NCBI RefSeq assembly: GCF_001426265.1
Contig: NZ_LMDG01000023.1
Coordinates: forward strand, 487,014 to 551,013
DNA: 64,000 nucleotides
Direction: 5' to 3'
Origin: Rhizobium sp. Root1220
Lineage (GTDB): Bacteria; Pseudomonadota; Alphaproteobacteria; Rhizobiales; Rhizobiaceae
Below, one piece after another: positions 26,718 through 39,411 of the stretch. The position numbers were made by a program, and so were the translations under genes. How positions within the stretch are numbered: position 1 is the first letter of the stretch; every line of letters starts with the position of its first letter. The notes under the pieces are model-generated. The model was given only the letters and a program-made list of their open reading frames with translations. It made no database searches and was not told the origin of the DNA.

Positions 26718-28346
26718 ATGAAACTGCCGCCACGCGATCACTATGACGAGCTATATCGCGATTTTGCCTGGAGTATTCCGGAAGATTTCAACATCGGCCG
26801 TGCCGTCAGCGATGACTGGGCCTCGCGAGAACCGGAGCGTGTCTGCCTCGAACACTTCAGTCCGGACGGCGATCACCTTTCGTTGACTTACCGCGAGCTT
26901 GCCGAACGCTCGTCCTCGCTTGCCAATTCACTTGTCTCGTTGGGCCTCAAGCGGGGCGATCGCATCGCATTGCTCCTGCCGCAATCGTTCGAAACCGTTA
27001 TTGCACATGTGGCGATCTACAAGATGGGCGCCATCGCCGTGCCGCTGGCATTGCTTTTCGGGGTCGAAGCACTCGAATACCGCCTGAAGACGGCAGGAGT
27101 GTCGGCGATCATTACCAACAGCTTCGGGCTTCAGCGACTGCGCCAGATTCGCGAGCGACTGCCGGAACTGGCGTCGGTCATCAGCGTCGACGGCGACAGC
27201 GACGCACTGTCCTTCTTGGCGTTGATGGATGCCCATCCGCCCGTCTTCGACATTGCCGCAACGGGGCCAGACGAACCGGCCCTGATGATCTTCACGTCTG
27301 GTACCACCGGGCCGCCGAAAGGTGCGTTGCACGGGCATCGGGTGCTCGCCGGCCACATTCCGGGCATGCAATTCGCCCACGAGGGCTTCCCGCAGGCAGG
27401 CGACAAAGTCTGGACGCCATCGGATTGGGCATGGGCGGGAGGCTTGCTGAACGCGCTCTTGCCAAGCCTTCTGCTCGGTGTTCCGGTTGTCTCGTCACCC
27501 GCGCAGAAGTTCGACGCCGACATGGCTTATCGTATCATGGCGGAGATGAAGGTCCGCAACGGCTTTATTCCGCCAACGGCGCTGCGGCTGCTGCAATCCG
27601 TGTCCGATCCGCGTTCGAAATACGATCTCGTGCTTCGGACAATCGGGGCTGCCGGAGAGTCGCTCGGCGCGGAGACTTACGAGTGGGTCAAGCGAACACT
27701 CGGCATAACGGTAAACGAATTCTACGGTCAGACGGAATGCAATTTCGTCCTGTCGTCGTGCGCTGCCATCGGCATCAGCCGTGCCGGCGCCATAGGCCGG
27801 CCGGTGCCCGGGCACCGCGTTGCGATCGTCAGCGAAACGGGCGAGGAACTGCCGGCCGGACAGGCCGGGCAGATCGCCGTGAAGCAGCCGGATCCGGTCA
27901 TGTTTCTTGGCTACTGGAACGATGCCGCGGCAACTGAAAGGAAGTTCGCCAATGACTGGCTTCTGACTGGCGATATCGGTCGGCAGGATCAGGATGGCTA
28001 TGTAACGTTCTTCGGGCGCGACGACGACGTCATCACGTCGGCCGGATACCGCATCGGCCCCGCGGAGATCGAGGACTGCCTGATCGGCCATCCGGCGGTG
28101 CAGCTTGCGGCCGTGGTCGGGAAAGCCGATCCGGTGCGCACCGAAATAGTCAAGGCCTATGTCGTTCTTGCTCCGGGTTTCGAGCCGAGCGAGCGGCTTG
28201 CAATCGAGATTAGCGACTGGGTGAAGATGCGGCTTTCGATGCACGAGTATCCGCGCGAAGTGGAGTTCATCGATGAATTGCCGCTGACGACCACCGGCAA
28301 GGTGATCCGCCGGATGCTGAGGGACAGGGCAAACGTCGACGCCTAG
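26718..28346 (+). CDS. AMP-dependent acyl-CoA synthetase
   Basis: A 542-residue adenylate-forming ligase that activates a carboxylic acid to acyl-AMP and then acyl-CoA. It has the P-loop-like TSGTTGPPKGALHGH near residue 195, EFYGQTECN (motif A5), the hinge TGDIGRQDQDGYVTFFGRDD, and the catalytic Lys in TTTGKVIRR near the C-terminus. The overall pattern resembles medium-chain or aryl-CoA ligases. The substrate is unresolved. The ATG at 26718 is chosen over TTG 26712. Its stop overlaps that of the next gene on the other strand through a shared CTAG. Confidence 0.9.
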   Translation: MKLPPRDHYDELYRDFAWSIPEDFNIGRAVSDDWASREPERVCLEHFSPDGDHLSLTYRELAERSSSLANSLVSLGLKRGDRIALLLPQSFETVIAHVAIYKMGAIAVPLALLFGVEALEYRLKTAGVSAIITNSFGLQRLRQIRERLPELASVISVDGDSDALSFLALMDAHPPVFDIAATGPDEPALMIFTSGTTGPPKGALHGHRVLAGHIPGMQFAHEGFPQAGDKVWTPSDWAWAGGLLNALLPSLLLGVPVVSSPAQKFDADMAYRIMAEMKVRNGFIPPTALRLLQSVSDPRSKYDLVLRTIGAAGESLGAETYEWVKRTLGITVNEFYGQTECNFVLSSCAAIGISRAGAIGRPVPGHRVAIVSETGEELPAGQAGQIAVKQPDPVMFLGYWNDAAATERKFANDWLLTGDIGRQDQDGYVTFFGRDDDVITSAGYRIGPAEIEDCLIGHPAVQLAAVVGKADPVRTEIVKAYVVLAPGFEPSERLAIEISDWVKMRLSMHEYPREVEFIDELPLTTTGKVIRRMLRDRANVDA

Positions 28347-29620
28347 CCACGGCCGGCAAGCGACATGATCTTCTGGCGCAGCATTTTCGCAACGTTGCGG
28401 GTGCTGCTGTACATATGGAGTTGCGCCGCCACTTGGCGCACGTCGCGGTCGCCGTTTTGCGTCAGGCCAATCACCAGCGTCCCCATGTCCTCCCGTTCCC
28501 GCCAGAAGCGATTCATGATCGGGTGGTTGGGTGCTGCGCATGAGTCCGAGCGAACGATGTTGGCATCGTCGAGATGCCACTCGGTCAGTTCGCCCATCAG
28601 CAGCTTTCCGGGTGAAAAACGCGCGTACGCCTCGTCATAGGCGGTCTTCCATGTATATGCCTCGCCGCCCATCATCAGCACCACGGTTGCCGCAATCGCC
28701 TTGCCGTCGAAGTCGATCGTATGAACGCGAACGGCGTCGACGGCTGCAAGGTTGGAGATGGCTTCGCGGGCAAAGGCAGTGTGGTATCTGTCGGTCACCA
28801 ACGCACTGCGCTTCTTGCCCTTCCAGCCACCGGCCTCCAGCGCCAGAAACTCCTCGAAGCGGGCGTGAACATCGCGCGCCTGGCGGGCTACACCGTAGAC
28901 GACCGTGCCCTGCTCTTCGAGCAAGCGCCATTGCCGGCGCATCTCGCGCATGTGGGAGGAAGAAATGGCGTGGCGAAGGTAGGCCATAGCGTCCTCATCG
29001 CTCTGCAGCATCGCGCGCTGGTACGGGTTGGCAATTGTGATTGGCAGGTTGCGGCTGATCGCGACGGCCTTGGCCATGCGCGCGAAGATGCCGTTCAGCC
29101 TGATGTCGGGCAGGACAAGCATCGGCGGCAGTCGCAGATCCTGATGGGTCAATCCCTCGTAGAGATTATCGAGCGTTTCGGCCGCATCTTCCGCATCGAT
29201 GAGGGGCGTGCCGAGCGGCGCGAAGCTGTTCGACCAGACGCGAACGATTGAGGGGCCGACCGCGAAGCCGGGCCTCTCGATGGAGAAAGGCATCAGGAAG
29301 CGCATCCGGCTGCGTGTGTCACTTTCGTCGCGCACCAGTGCAAAATTCACCTGCCGGTCATCGAGCCGCGGCATGGCAGGCGCCAGAAAACGTGCCGTAA
29401 AGAAGACATTCGGCTCCATCGCACGATTGGAGAGAAAGTCGAGTTCGTCCTGCAATTCATAGCCGAGCTTGCCGGAGTAGAGGCACAGCTCGCGCCCTGG
29501 CCGGCCGATTTCCACGCGTGCGTCTGCCTGCGGCGTGTCGAAATCCAGCGCCGCCAGCTCGTGAACCATGCGGTTCGCCGTCGCGTCGGTGGTTTCGTTG
29601 GCGGGGGGAGTTCGCACCAT
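28343..29620 (-). CDS. BioF2/FemAB-like GNAT acyltransferase
   Basis: A 425-residue cytosolic protein. The C-terminal half (residues about 190-400) fits the BioF2-like acetyltransferase domain (Acetyltransf_6), with SSSHMREMRRQWRLLEEQG, FLALEAGGWKGKKRSAL and YDEAYARFSPGKLLMGE, the typical FemAB/CelD-like pattern. Such proteins modify polysaccharides or peptidoglycan precursors. It sits 4 bp downstream of a flippase gene, which supports an envelope polysaccharide role. The substrate is unknown. Confidence 0.85.
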   Translation of the reverse strand: MVRTPPANETTDATANRMVHELAALDFDTPQADARVEIGRPGRELCLYSGKLGYELQDELDFLSNRAMEPNVFFTARFLAPAMPRLDDRQVNFALVRDESDTRSRMRFLMPFSIERPGFAVGPSIVRVWSNSFAPLGTPLIDAEDAAETLDNLYEGLTHQDLRLPPMLVLPDIRLNGIFARMAKAVAISRNLPITIANPYQRAMLQSDEDAMAYLRHAISSSHMREMRRQWRLLEEQGTVVYGVARQARDVHARFEEFLALEAGGWKGKKRSALVTDRYHTAFAREAISNLAAVDAVRVHTIDFDGKAIAATVVLMMGGEAYTWKTAYDEAYARFSPGKLLMGELTEWHLDDANIVRSDSCAAPNHPIMNRFWREREDMGTLVIGLTQNGDRDVRQVAAQLHMYSSTRNVAKMLRQKIMSLAGRG

Positions 29621-29624
29621 TCGT

Positions 29625-31040
29625 TCAGGCCTTCATGTCTGTTTTGGCCGCGGCCGGCTTAGCGAACGCGAAGAGGGTGATACCCAGCGCGCCGCGGACT
29701 GCGAGATGCAGCAGGATCGCTTCGACACCCATGGCCGACGCGGTCGCTATTGCCGCGCCCTCGATGCCGAGGTTCGGGATGAGAAGCACGTTGAACGTGA
29801 TGCTTGCCGTCAGCGCCACGGCATATAGCAGGACGCATATGTTCTGCTTGCCTGCCATCATCAGCAGCGTTTCGGCAGGCCCGACCAAGGCTTTCGCGAG
29901 AATCCCGGCAAGCAGGATGACCATCAGCATGTAGCCGGCCGTGAATGCGTCGCCAAAGAGGGAGAGCAGCAGGTTGCCGGCAGCGAGCACGGCAAGGCCA
30001 ATTCCTAGCGCCGGCCAGAATGTCCATTTGGCGGCGTCAATTGCGGCCGCTTCAAGTTGCTCTCGGGTGCCCTCGGCGATGATGCTGGAAAAGCGCGGGC
30101 CGGAGGCCGCCTTGACGGAGAAATTGATGAAGTGGACCAGGGCCATTGTTTTGGCGGCAGCGAAATAGATGGCCACTTCGTGTGGATCGAGAAAGATACC
30201 AACGATGACGACATCCGAGTTGGTCAGAAGAAAGCTGACGCCTTCGATCACGAAGATCGGGAAGGCGACGCCGAGCCAGGCCAGGAAATCCACCTTGGAC
30301 GCCCCCGCATGGTAGTGCCGGCGTAGCCGCAGGAGCGTGGCGATGTACTGACCGACGGCTGTAACGTAAGTGGCGGCCAACGCCGCCTTCATCGCCGATA
30401 CGGCGGTGTGTTCGGCGCCCAGACGGATTGCCACCAGCATGAAGGCGATGATGAGGATCGGGCGGACGATGTAAACCGGACTAAGCGCCATCACCGGCCA
30501 GTGGTTGGCCCGCGAGGTTCCCTCCAGCACGTCGCCGAGTGCGATCATTGGCAGGGCAAACAAGCCGAGAAATATGGGGACGAGGTAGTAGCTCTCGATC
30601 CTGCCGCCAAATAGATGCAATCCGATCAAACCCAACACGAGAACGACCGTGCCGGACAGGAGTGCAAACAGGCGGGCGGTACCGGTCAGGCCGCGAATCT
30701 CGTCATAGGCGCCGGATGCCCTGTAGTGCGGCAGGAATCGCACGATGGCGGTGTGGAAGCCGAGGCAGGAGAGATCGCCGAAAACCACGATCAGCACCCA
30801 GACGAATACGAAAATGCCGTATTCGTATTCGCCCATCAGCCTGGCAAGAGCGATCTGCGACAGAAAGGCGAGGGCGGCGCTGACGATGCGGATGGCGAAG
30901 GCGGTCAGAGCCATGCGCCGAGCGACGGCCTTTTCGCCGCTTTCCGTCAGGATGGTAGCCAGAGTGCGCAGCACGCGACCGCCCGCCGGGCGCAAGCCCG
31001 CAGGCAGCAACTTTTCAGCCGTCTCAATGACTGCCATCAT
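29625..31040 (-). CDS. Polysaccharide flippase (Wzx/MATE-like)
   Basis: About 471 residues with 12-14 helices of the oligosaccharide flippase superfamily (MviN/MATE fold). Recognisable segments are FLSQIALARLMGEYEYGIFVFVWVL near residue 60 and MLMVILLAGILAKALVGPAETLLMMAGKQ near residue 390. It likely flips an undecaprenyl-linked oligosaccharide across the inner membrane. The start is ambiguous among the ATGs at 31040 and 31037 and a TTG/GTG-type start just upstream. It probably forms an operon with the BioF2-like gene. No polymerase or glycosyltransferase is adjacent. Confidence 0.88.
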   Translation of the reverse strand: MMAVIETAEKLLPAGLRPAGGRVLRTLATILTESGEKAVARRMALTAFAIRIVSAALAFLSQIALARLMGEYEYGIFVFVWVLIVVFGDLSCLGFHTAIVRFLPHYRASGAYDEIRGLTGTARLFALLSGTVVLVLGLIGLHLFGGRIESYYLVPIFLGLFALPMIALGDVLEGTSRANHWPVMALSPVYIVRPILIIAFMLVAIRLGAEHTAVSAMKAALAATYVTAVGQYIATLLRLRRHYHAGASKVDFLAWLGVAFPIFVIEGVSFLLTNSDVVIVGIFLDPHEVAIYFAAAKTMALVHFINFSVKAASGPRFSSIIAEGTREQLEAAAIDAAKWTFWPALGIGLAVLAAGNLLLSLFGDAFTAGYMLMVILLAGILAKALVGPAETLLMMAGKQNICVLLYAVALTASITFNVLLIPNLGIEGAAIATASAMGVEAILLHLAVRGALGITLFAFAKPAAAKTDMKA

Positions 31041-31136
31041 AAACACGCAAAACTCTCAGGCAAATCGTCCGTCGAGTAGTGGCAGAACAGCGTTAAGAAA
31101 CGGTTGTGGCGATGCCGTTTCACTTAACGTTTGGCG

Positions 31137-32255
31137 TCAGCGGCCAGCACGCGCCATAGCGTGGTCGATCAACCGGTCGAGAATCTCCGGGTAGCTGATG
31201 CCGCTTACGGCCATCGCCTTGGCATACATGCTGATATCCGTGAATCCCGGGATGGTGTTGACCTCGTTGACGACGAACGCCATGTCGGCGGTCAGGAAGA
31301 AGTCGACGCGCGCCATGCCGTCGCAGCCGAGTGCCTTGAAAGCAAGAGCGGCAGCCTGCCTGATCCGGCCTTCGACGTCCTTCGGCAACTGAGCCGGAAC
31401 GATCAGAGCTGCACCGTTCTCATCGATGTATTTTGCTTCGTAGCTGTAGAAGCCATGATGCTCGGATGGCGCAATCTCGCCGGGCAGCGATACGAATATT
31501 TCGCCATCGGCATGCTCGAGCACACTGCATTCGATTTCCCGCCCGCGAATGAATTGCTCGGCGAGCAGCTTTCGATCGTACTTGAAGCCTTCCGCCAATG
31601 CGGCGTCAAAGCTTTCCTTGTCGGTGACCTTGTTGACGCCGACGGAGGAACCCTGGCGAGACGGCTTGACGAACAGCGGAAGGCCAAGCTGGTCGACGAC
31701 TTCGCCGAAAGGCGCCGGTGCGGCGTGGTGAATACAGACGGAATTCGCCACAGGCAGTCCTGCCTGCTCCAACAGACGCTTGGCGACATCCTTGTCGATG
31801 GCCGCCGCAGAGCCGAGGATGCCGCATCCCGCATAGGGTACGCGGGCGACCTCTGCCAAACCCTGGATCGAACCATCTTCGCCATGCATGCCGTGCAGGA
31901 CCGGAAACAGAACGTCGATCGGCGGCAACTCGAAGGCAGTCGCGTTGTCGGGGACTGCGAACAGCCGTCCATGTCCGCCCGGCAGCAGGCAGAGTTGTGG
32001 CGCGGCTTCTGCTGTCGACGCAAGCGACAGATCGACGTTCGGCTCGACCATCCTCCACTGTCCAGCTTTCGTGACGAAAATCGGGAAGACGTCGTATCTA
32101 TCCGGATCGAGTGCCTTCACTACGTTGGTGGCCGACAGCACCGAGACGTCATGCTCAGAAGAGCGCCCGCCAAACAAAACCGCCACCCGCCGCCGATATA
32201 CCGCCGTTTGATTGGTGTTGGCACTCAGATTTGCTTTCGGCGCGACGGCTGTCAT
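31137..32255 (-). CDS. ddlA: D-alanine–D-alanine ligase
   Basis: A 372-residue ATP-grasp ligase of the longer DdlA class (DdlB is about 305). RVAVLFGGRSSEHDVSVLSA opens the N-terminal domain. HGMHGEDGSIQGL and KPSRQGSSVGV are the substrate and ATP-grasp loops. ARVDFFLT and VNEVNTIPGFT give the Mg and D-Ala2 sites. It makes D-Ala-D-Ala for peptidoglycan; rhizobia normally also carry ddlB in the division cluster. The start at 32255 was chosen for homology; GAGAGG lies upstream. It is 96 bp upstream of the flippase. Confidence 0.93.
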   Translation of the reverse strand: MTAVAPKANLSANTNQTAVYRRRVAVLFGGRSSEHDVSVLSATNVVKALDPDRYDVFPIFVTKAGQWRMVEPNVDLSLASTAEAAPQLCLLPGGHGRLFAVPDNATAFELPPIDVLFPVLHGMHGEDGSIQGLAEVARVPYAGCGILGSAAAIDKDVAKRLLEQAGLPVANSVCIHHAAPAPFGEVVDQLGLPLFVKPSRQGSSVGVNKVTDKESFDAALAEGFKYDRKLLAEQFIRGREIECSVLEHADGEIFVSLPGEIAPSEHHGFYSYEAKYIDENGAALIVPAQLPKDVEGRIRQAAALAFKALGCDGMARVDFFLTADMAFVVNEVNTIPGFTDISMYAKAMAVSGISYPEILDRLIDHAMARAGR

Positions 32256-32569
32256 GAGGGGGCCTCTCAAAGAGTTCGAGCTCGTGGCTCTGTCCGCAAG
32301 TTTGGGAAACAAAACGACGCTTTTGCGGCTGAATCTTGTGTGCACTATGAAATCAAGAGTTGCAGGCATGTTTCCACACCAGACAAAAAACCGGAATTAA
32401 GTAGCAAATGCCACCAATGTACGCTTCCGGCCCGGTCATTCCCGAACCCAACGATAAAGGCCAGGAACCGCCACCTGCTATTACATATCAGCGTTGCATA
32501 ATAGGTCGTATGCGTTTGCCTAAAATAGGATCATAAGGCGCGTAGCTTATGCACATGAGGGTCTTTATT
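32256..32569. other. Intergenic region between divergent ddl and small TM gene
   Basis: A 314-bp gap that must hold promoters for both divergent genes. AT-rich stretches are present (for example near 32520, CTAAAATAGGATC), but I see no confident -35/-10 pair, hairpin or RNA gene. Confidence 0.4.
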
Positions 32570-32797
32570 ATGGATTGGGTTCCTGTCGTCTTCGTTACGT
32601 TCAAGGTTCTCGCGTTAGGCACAGCCATGTTCTTCGCCATCAAATGGCACTATGATCAAGGTGAGAAGGCCGAGACGCGGGCGGTGCTACGCACGGGCGG
32701 CACGATGGCCGCAGTCTTCGTGCTAGCGCTTCTAGTCGTGGGACTCGTCACCTTCGTCCTCAGCCGGATGCTCGGTTTGGACTTGAGCTTCCCATGA
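32570..32797 (+). CDS. Small two-TM membrane protein
   Basis: A 75-residue protein with two helices (VVFVTFKVLALGTAMFFAI and MAAVFVLALLVVGLVTFVL) and a charged loop HYDQGEKAETRAVLR between them. GAGGG nine bases upstream decides for the ATG at 32570 over those at 32549 and 32555. The function is unknown. It is followed by a strong bidirectional terminator and converges on secA. Confidence 0.7.
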   Translation: MDWVPVVFVTFKVLALGTAMFFAIKWHYDQGEKAETRAVLRTGGTMAAVFVLALLVVGLVTFVLSRMLGLDLSFP

Positions 32798-32816
32798 TGG
32801 CTGATTCATGATTCCG

Positions 32817-32857
32817 CAAAAAACCCCCGCGACATCTCTGTCGCGAGGGCCTTTTTA
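32817..32857. terminator. Bidirectional terminator between small TM gene and secA
   Basis: An A-tract (32818-32823), a GC-rich stem CCCCGCGACA/TGTCGCGAGGG with loop tctc, then TTTTT (32852-32856). The symmetric flanks suit termination from both sides of this convergent junction. Confidence 0.9.
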
Positions 32858-32883
32858 AGCGATCAATTCAACCTGACAAAGCT

Positions 32884-35598
<2,715 letters not shown>

Positions 35599-35842
35599 AT
35601 GACTGGTCCTTTCTCAATATACTTCCCCGGCTTTTCTTATCCGCGGCCCGGCCGAAATTCAGGCGCACGTCTCGAAACGCCAGGAACTGTTCTGGACGCG
35701 AGGTTGCGAGACAGATAAGAGGGGGGTCGAATGATGTCAACGGATTTGGCTGATATAGAAAGGCCACATTCCAGTGTTGATGGCTGTTTGAGGCTGGATT
35801 CACAAAGTTGAAGCCGCTGGTTTAACTGTGAAGGGTTATTTG

Positions 35843-36733
35843 ATGTTGAACTACAACAAAATCGCCGTGTTGGCGCTCGCAACGTTTGTTGCGTTCCAGG
35901 CGCCGGTCCGTGCGGAAGACAAGCCGGATGCGGTCGTGGCCAAGGTGGGCGACGTCGAGATTCATCAGTCGGAGCTGGATCTGGCAATTGCCAATCTTGA
36001 TCCGCAGCTTGCGCAGCTGCCTGAAGAACAGAAGAAGGTCGCCGCCCTTTCGGCTGCAATCGATGTGAAGCTGCTGGCAACGGATGCAACTGCCGAGAAG
36101 CTCGATCAGTCTGCCGAGTTCAAGAAGCGCATGCAGTATCTCGCCGATCGCGAGCTGCACAACGCCTACTTCAAGGAGCATGTCGTCGACACCGTCACCG
36201 ATGAAGAAGTCAAGGCACGCTACGAAAAGGAAGTTGCCGCCCTGCCGAAGCAGGAAGAAGTGCACGCCCGCCACATCCTGGTGAAAACCGAGGCCGAAGC
36301 CCAGGACATCATCAAGCAGCTCGACGCCGGCAAGGATTTCGCGGAGCTCGCCAAGGAAAAGTCGACCGACCCTAACAAGACCGACGGCGGCGATCTCGGC
36401 TATTTCACCAAGGGCCGCATGGTCAAGGAATTCGAAGACGCTGCCTTCGCGCTCGAAAAGGGCACCTACACCAAGACCCCTGTAAAGACCGATTTCGGCT
36501 ATCACGTCATCCTCGTCGAAGATAAGCGCGATGCCGCTCCTCCGGCCTACGACCAGGTCAAGGATCAGGTTCGCCAGCTCGTCATGCGCGACAAGTATCT
36601 TGCCCTTCTCGCTGCCGCGAAGGAAAAGTCCAAGGTCGAGATCACTGACGCAACCCTTCGCAAGAGCTATGATGACGCCAACAAGCAGCCGCAGCCGGGC
36701 GATGCGCCGGCGGCAGTGCAGCCGCAGCAGTAA
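35843..36733 (+). CDS. Periplasmic parvulin-type peptidyl-prolyl isomerase
   Basis: A 296-residue exported foldase. The signal peptide [20 protein letters not shown] is cleaved before EDKPD (near residue 24). A SurA-N-like helical segment follows, then one PpiC domain (residues about 135-235) with [24 protein letters not shown] and [10 protein letters not shown]. It assists outer-membrane and periplasmic protein folding; it resembles PrsA/SurA with a single parvulin domain. The ATG at 35843 is preferred to a GTG at 35828. A GC-rich hairpin lies just after the stop. Confidence 0.92.
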   Translation: MLNYNKIAVLALATFVAFQAPVRAEDKPDAVVAKVGDVEIHQSELDLAIANLDPQLAQLPEEQKKVAALSAAIDVKLLATDATAEKLDQSAEFKKRMQYLADRELHNAYFKEHVVDTVTDEEVKARYEKEVAALPKQEEVHARHILVKTEAEAQDIIKQLDAGKDFAELAKEKSTDPNKTDGGDLGYFTKGRMVKEFEDAAFALEKGTYTKTPVKTDFGYHVILVEDKRDAAPPAYDQVKDQVRQLVMRDKYLALLAAAKEKSKVEITDATLRKSYDDANKQPQPGDAPAAVQPQQ

Positions 36734-36743
36734 TCGTCATTCC

Positions 36744-36765
36744 GGGCCCGGTTTTTTCCGGGCCC
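36744..36765 (+). terminator. GC-rich hairpin after the PPIase gene
   Basis: GGGCCCGG/CCGGGCCC with a TTTTTT loop lies 11 bp past the stop. No U-tract follows the stem, so it may stabilise the mRNA or only partly terminate before argJ. Confidence 0.5.
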
Positions 36766-36846
36766 CTCACTATCTTCCGTAGTCGCATATCCTGCCGGCG
36801 AACGATTCCACGCCGGCTGGAAATGCCCATAGCCAGGTCTATCGTC

Positions 36847-38088
36847 ATGTCCGGTTCCGTTTCCCCGCTCGCACCGAAATCTTTTGCAATCGTGCCGGCG
36901 CTGCGCGGCGTGCGAATGGCGACCGCTTCCGCCGGGATCAAGTACAAGAACCGCACCGATGTCCTGATGATGGTGTTCGACAAGCCGGCTGCCGTCGCGG
37001 GTGTGTTCACCCGCTCGAAGTGCCCGTCCGCGCCTGTCGATTTCTGCCGCGTCAACCTGCCGCACGGCGTGGCGCGGGCAGTTGTTGTCAATTCCGGCAA
37101 TGCCAACGCGTTTACGGGCGTCAAGGGCCGCGAAGCCACCGAACTGACGGCGAAGTCTGCCGCCGCGGCTGTCGGTTGCGACGAGAACGAGGTCTATCTC
37201 GCCTCCACCGGCGTCATCGGCGAGCCGCTCGATGCCACGAAGTTCGCTGGCGTTCTGGATACGCTCTGCGCCGATGCGACGGGCGACTTCTGGTTCGAGG
37301 CCGCCAAGGCGATCATGACCACCGATACCTACCCCAAGGTTTCGACCCGCAGTGCCGAAATCGGTGGCGTTCAAGTCAGGATCAACGGCATTGCCAAGGG
37401 TGCCGGCATGATCGCTCCCGATATGGCCACCATGCTGTCCTTCGTCGTCACCGATGCCGATATCGCGCCGTCGGCACTTCAATCGTTGCTTTCCGCCGGC
37501 GTCGATCCCACCTTCAACTCGATGACCGTGGATAGCGATACCTCCACGTCCGATACATTGATGCTCTTTGCGACCGCGGCTGCCGCTGAAGACGGCCAGG
37601 CTCGCGTCGAGAGTGCCGACGACCCCCGCCTTGCTTCGTTCCGGGCCGCCCTCAACGATCTGCTGAAGGATCTCGCGCTGCAAGTCGTGCGCGACGGCGA
37701 GGGTGCCACCAAGATGCTCGAGATCACCGTGACCGGTGCCGAGAACGATGCTGCTGCCAAGAAGATCGCATTGTCGATCGCCAACTCACCTCTGGTCAAG
37801 ACCGCCGCAGCGGGCGAGGACGCCAATTGGGGACGCATCGTCATGGCCGTCGGCAAGTCGGGCGAGATGGCCGATCGCGATCGGCTGGCCATCTGGTTTG
37901 GCGACGTACGCGTAGCCGTCAACGGTGAGCGTGACGCCGGCTATTCCGAAGCGGCTGCCTCCGACGTCATGAAACGGCAGGATATCCCGGTCAAGGTCGA
38001 GATCGGCCTTGGCAATGGCAAGGCAACAGTCTGGACGTGCGACCTCACGAAAGAGTATGTCGCCATCAACGGCGACTATCGGAGCTGA
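36847..38088 (+). CDS. argJ: Bifunctional ornithine acetyltransferase / N-acetylglutamate synthase
   Basis: A 413-residue Ntn-type enzyme of the cyclic arginine pathway that moves acetyl from N-acetylornithine to glutamate. The precursor self-cleaves before the nucleophile Thr195 in MATMLSF, after the KGAGM segment at 184-188. Nearby conserved blocks are [12 protein letters not shown] and [13 protein letters not shown]. The start at 36847 gives the family length; the ATG at 36823 adds eight residues. It is followed within 7 bp by a GNAT gene. Confidence 0.96.
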   Translation: MSGSVSPLAPKSFAIVPALRGVRMATASAGIKYKNRTDVLMMVFDKPAAVAGVFTRSKCPSAPVDFCRVNLPHGVARAVVVNSGNANAFTGVKGREATELTAKSAAAAVGCDENEVYLASTGVIGEPLDATKFAGVLDTLCADATGDFWFEAAKAIMTTDTYPKVSTRSAEIGGVQVRINGIAKGAGMIAPDMATMLSFVVTDADIAPSALQSLLSAGVDPTFNSMTVDSDTSTSDTLMLFATAAAAEDGQARVESADDPRLASFRAALNDLLKDLALQVVRDGEGATKMLEITVTGAENDAAAKKIALSIANSPLVKTAAAGEDANWGRIVMAVGKSGEMADRDRLAIWFGDVRVAVNGERDAGYSEAAASDVMKRQDIPVKVEIGLGNGKATVWTCDLTKEYVAINGDYRS

Positions 38089-38095
38089 TCGTTCA

Positions 38096-38875
38096 TTGAC
38101 CGAAGCACTACTCAAAACGACAAATCTGCCGCTGGTGCGCAGGCTCGAAGCAGTCGGTTTCCGTGCCTGGCCGGCTTCGTCCGTGCAGTATGACGGCAGC
38201 TGGCAGGTTCGCTTGACGGCCGGCCATCCGTCGAACCGCCTCAACTCCATCGTACCGCTCGATCCCTCGGATCATCGCGATGTCGAGATCAGGCTGGCAA
38301 AGGCAAGCCGCAAGTTCGAGGCCTATGGCCGCCCGGCTGTTTTGCGGCAGACACCACTGGCATCGCCGGTCCTGATCAATATCATCCAGTCGCAGGGCTG
38401 GGAGCGGTTCGATGAAACGATCGTCATGACCTGCGACCTGGCGCATGCCGACTTGCCGGACACGCTGGATCACCTGCCGACGCATGACATAGGGCGCTTT
38501 GTCGATGCCAATCTGGCCACCGATCAGGTCACCGCGAAGCTGAAGCCCGCACTCGCCGAGATCATCAACGCGATCAAGCCACCGTCCGGCCTGTTCATGA
38601 TCGAGGACCCGCAAACCGGCCCGCTTGCCACGGTTCTCTGCGTCCAGGACAATGACCTGGCCGGCATCATGTCGCTTTCGGTCGCGAAGTCGCGCCGGCG
38701 CGAGGGGCTTGGCCTGGAAATCCTGACCTCCGCCTTGCGCTGGGCGCGGATGCGTAGTGCTCGTTCCGCCTGGTTGCAGGTCAAGGCCGAAAATGCTGCA
38801 GCGCTGGCGCTCTATGAGCGTCTCGGCTTTCGCGAGGCGTACCGCTATCGCTATTGGCGCCAGGGCCAGCCGTGA
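38096..38875 (+). CDS. GNAT-family N-acetyltransferase
   Basis: A 259-residue acetyltransferase. The acetyl-CoA site is in the C-terminal half: LSVAKSRRREGLGLEIL (R/Q-x-x-G-x-G/A) and the closing LYERLGFREAYRYRYW, typical of the GNAT fold. The start is assigned to TTG 38096, 7 bp after argJ; the earlier in-frame ATG at 38009 lies deep inside argJ. The stop overlaps the mutT start (ATGA). The substrate is unknown; the tight argJ context is conserved in rhizobia. Confidence 0.86.
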   Translation: MTEALLKTTNLPLVRRLEAVGFRAWPASSVQYDGSWQVRLTAGHPSNRLNSIVPLDPSDHRDVEIRLAKASRKFEAYGRPAVLRQTPLASPVLINIIQSQGWERFDETIVMTCDLAHADLPDTLDHLPTHDIGRFVDANLATDQVTAKLKPALAEIINAIKPPSGLFMIEDPQTGPLATVLCVQDNDLAGIMSLSVAKSRRREGLGLEILTSALRWARMRSARSAWLQVKAENAAALALYERLGFREAYRYRYWRQGQP

Positions 38876-39288
38876 TGAGCGACTCCGGCAGAAAGATCCT
38901 TCTCGTCGCTGCGTGTGCGTTGATCGATTCCGATGGTCGTATTCTTCTAGCGCAGCGACCGGAGGGCAAGTCGCTTGCCGGCCTCTGGGAATTTCCTGGC
39001 GGCAAGGTCGAGCCTGGCGAGACGCCGGAGGAATCGCTGGTACGCGAACTCTACGAAGAGCTCGGCATCACCACCAAAATCGCCTGTCTCGCGCCGCTGA
39101 GTTTTGCCAGCCATACCTACGAGAAATTTCATCTGCTGATGCCGCTATATGTTTGCCGGCGCTATGAGGGAATTCCGCACGGAAAGGAAGGCCAGGCGCT
39201 GAAATGGGTAAAGCCGCAGGCGCTGCGAGACTATCCCATGCCACCCGCCGATGAGCCGCTTATCCCGGTCCTGCAGGACTTACTTTAG
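38875..39288 (+). CDS. mutT: 8-oxo-dGTP diphosphatase (MutT)
   Basis: A 137-residue Nudix hydrolase that clears 8-oxo-dGTP from the nucleotide pool. The Nudix box is intact: GGKVEPGETPEESLVRELYEELGI, recognised by its G-x5-E-x7-REx-x-EE spacing, near residues 40-63. LLAQRPEGKSLAGLWEFPGG precedes it as in MutT. Its ATG overlaps the preceding stop, implying translational coupling. Confidence 0.93.
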   Translation: MSDSGRKILLVAACALIDSDGRILLAQRPEGKSLAGLWEFPGGKVEPGETPEESLVRELYEELGITTKIACLAPLSFASHTYEKFHLLMPLYVCRRYEGIPHGKEGQALKWVKPQALRDYPMPPADEPLIPVLQDLL

Positions 39289-39411
39289 AAACCTCTCATT
39301 ATTATCCATCGCATTGCGATTTTGGGTGTGGATATTAATCGATCGTTTAACACCTTCTGCCAAATATCGGCCTCAATCAAGCAACTGGCGTGTGTGTAGA
39401 AGGCTTGACGC

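Noticed and set aside
35822..36505. Minus-strand open frame opposite the PPIase gene
   Set aside because: Antisense to a parvulin gene with signal peptide; Leu/Gly-rich shadow.
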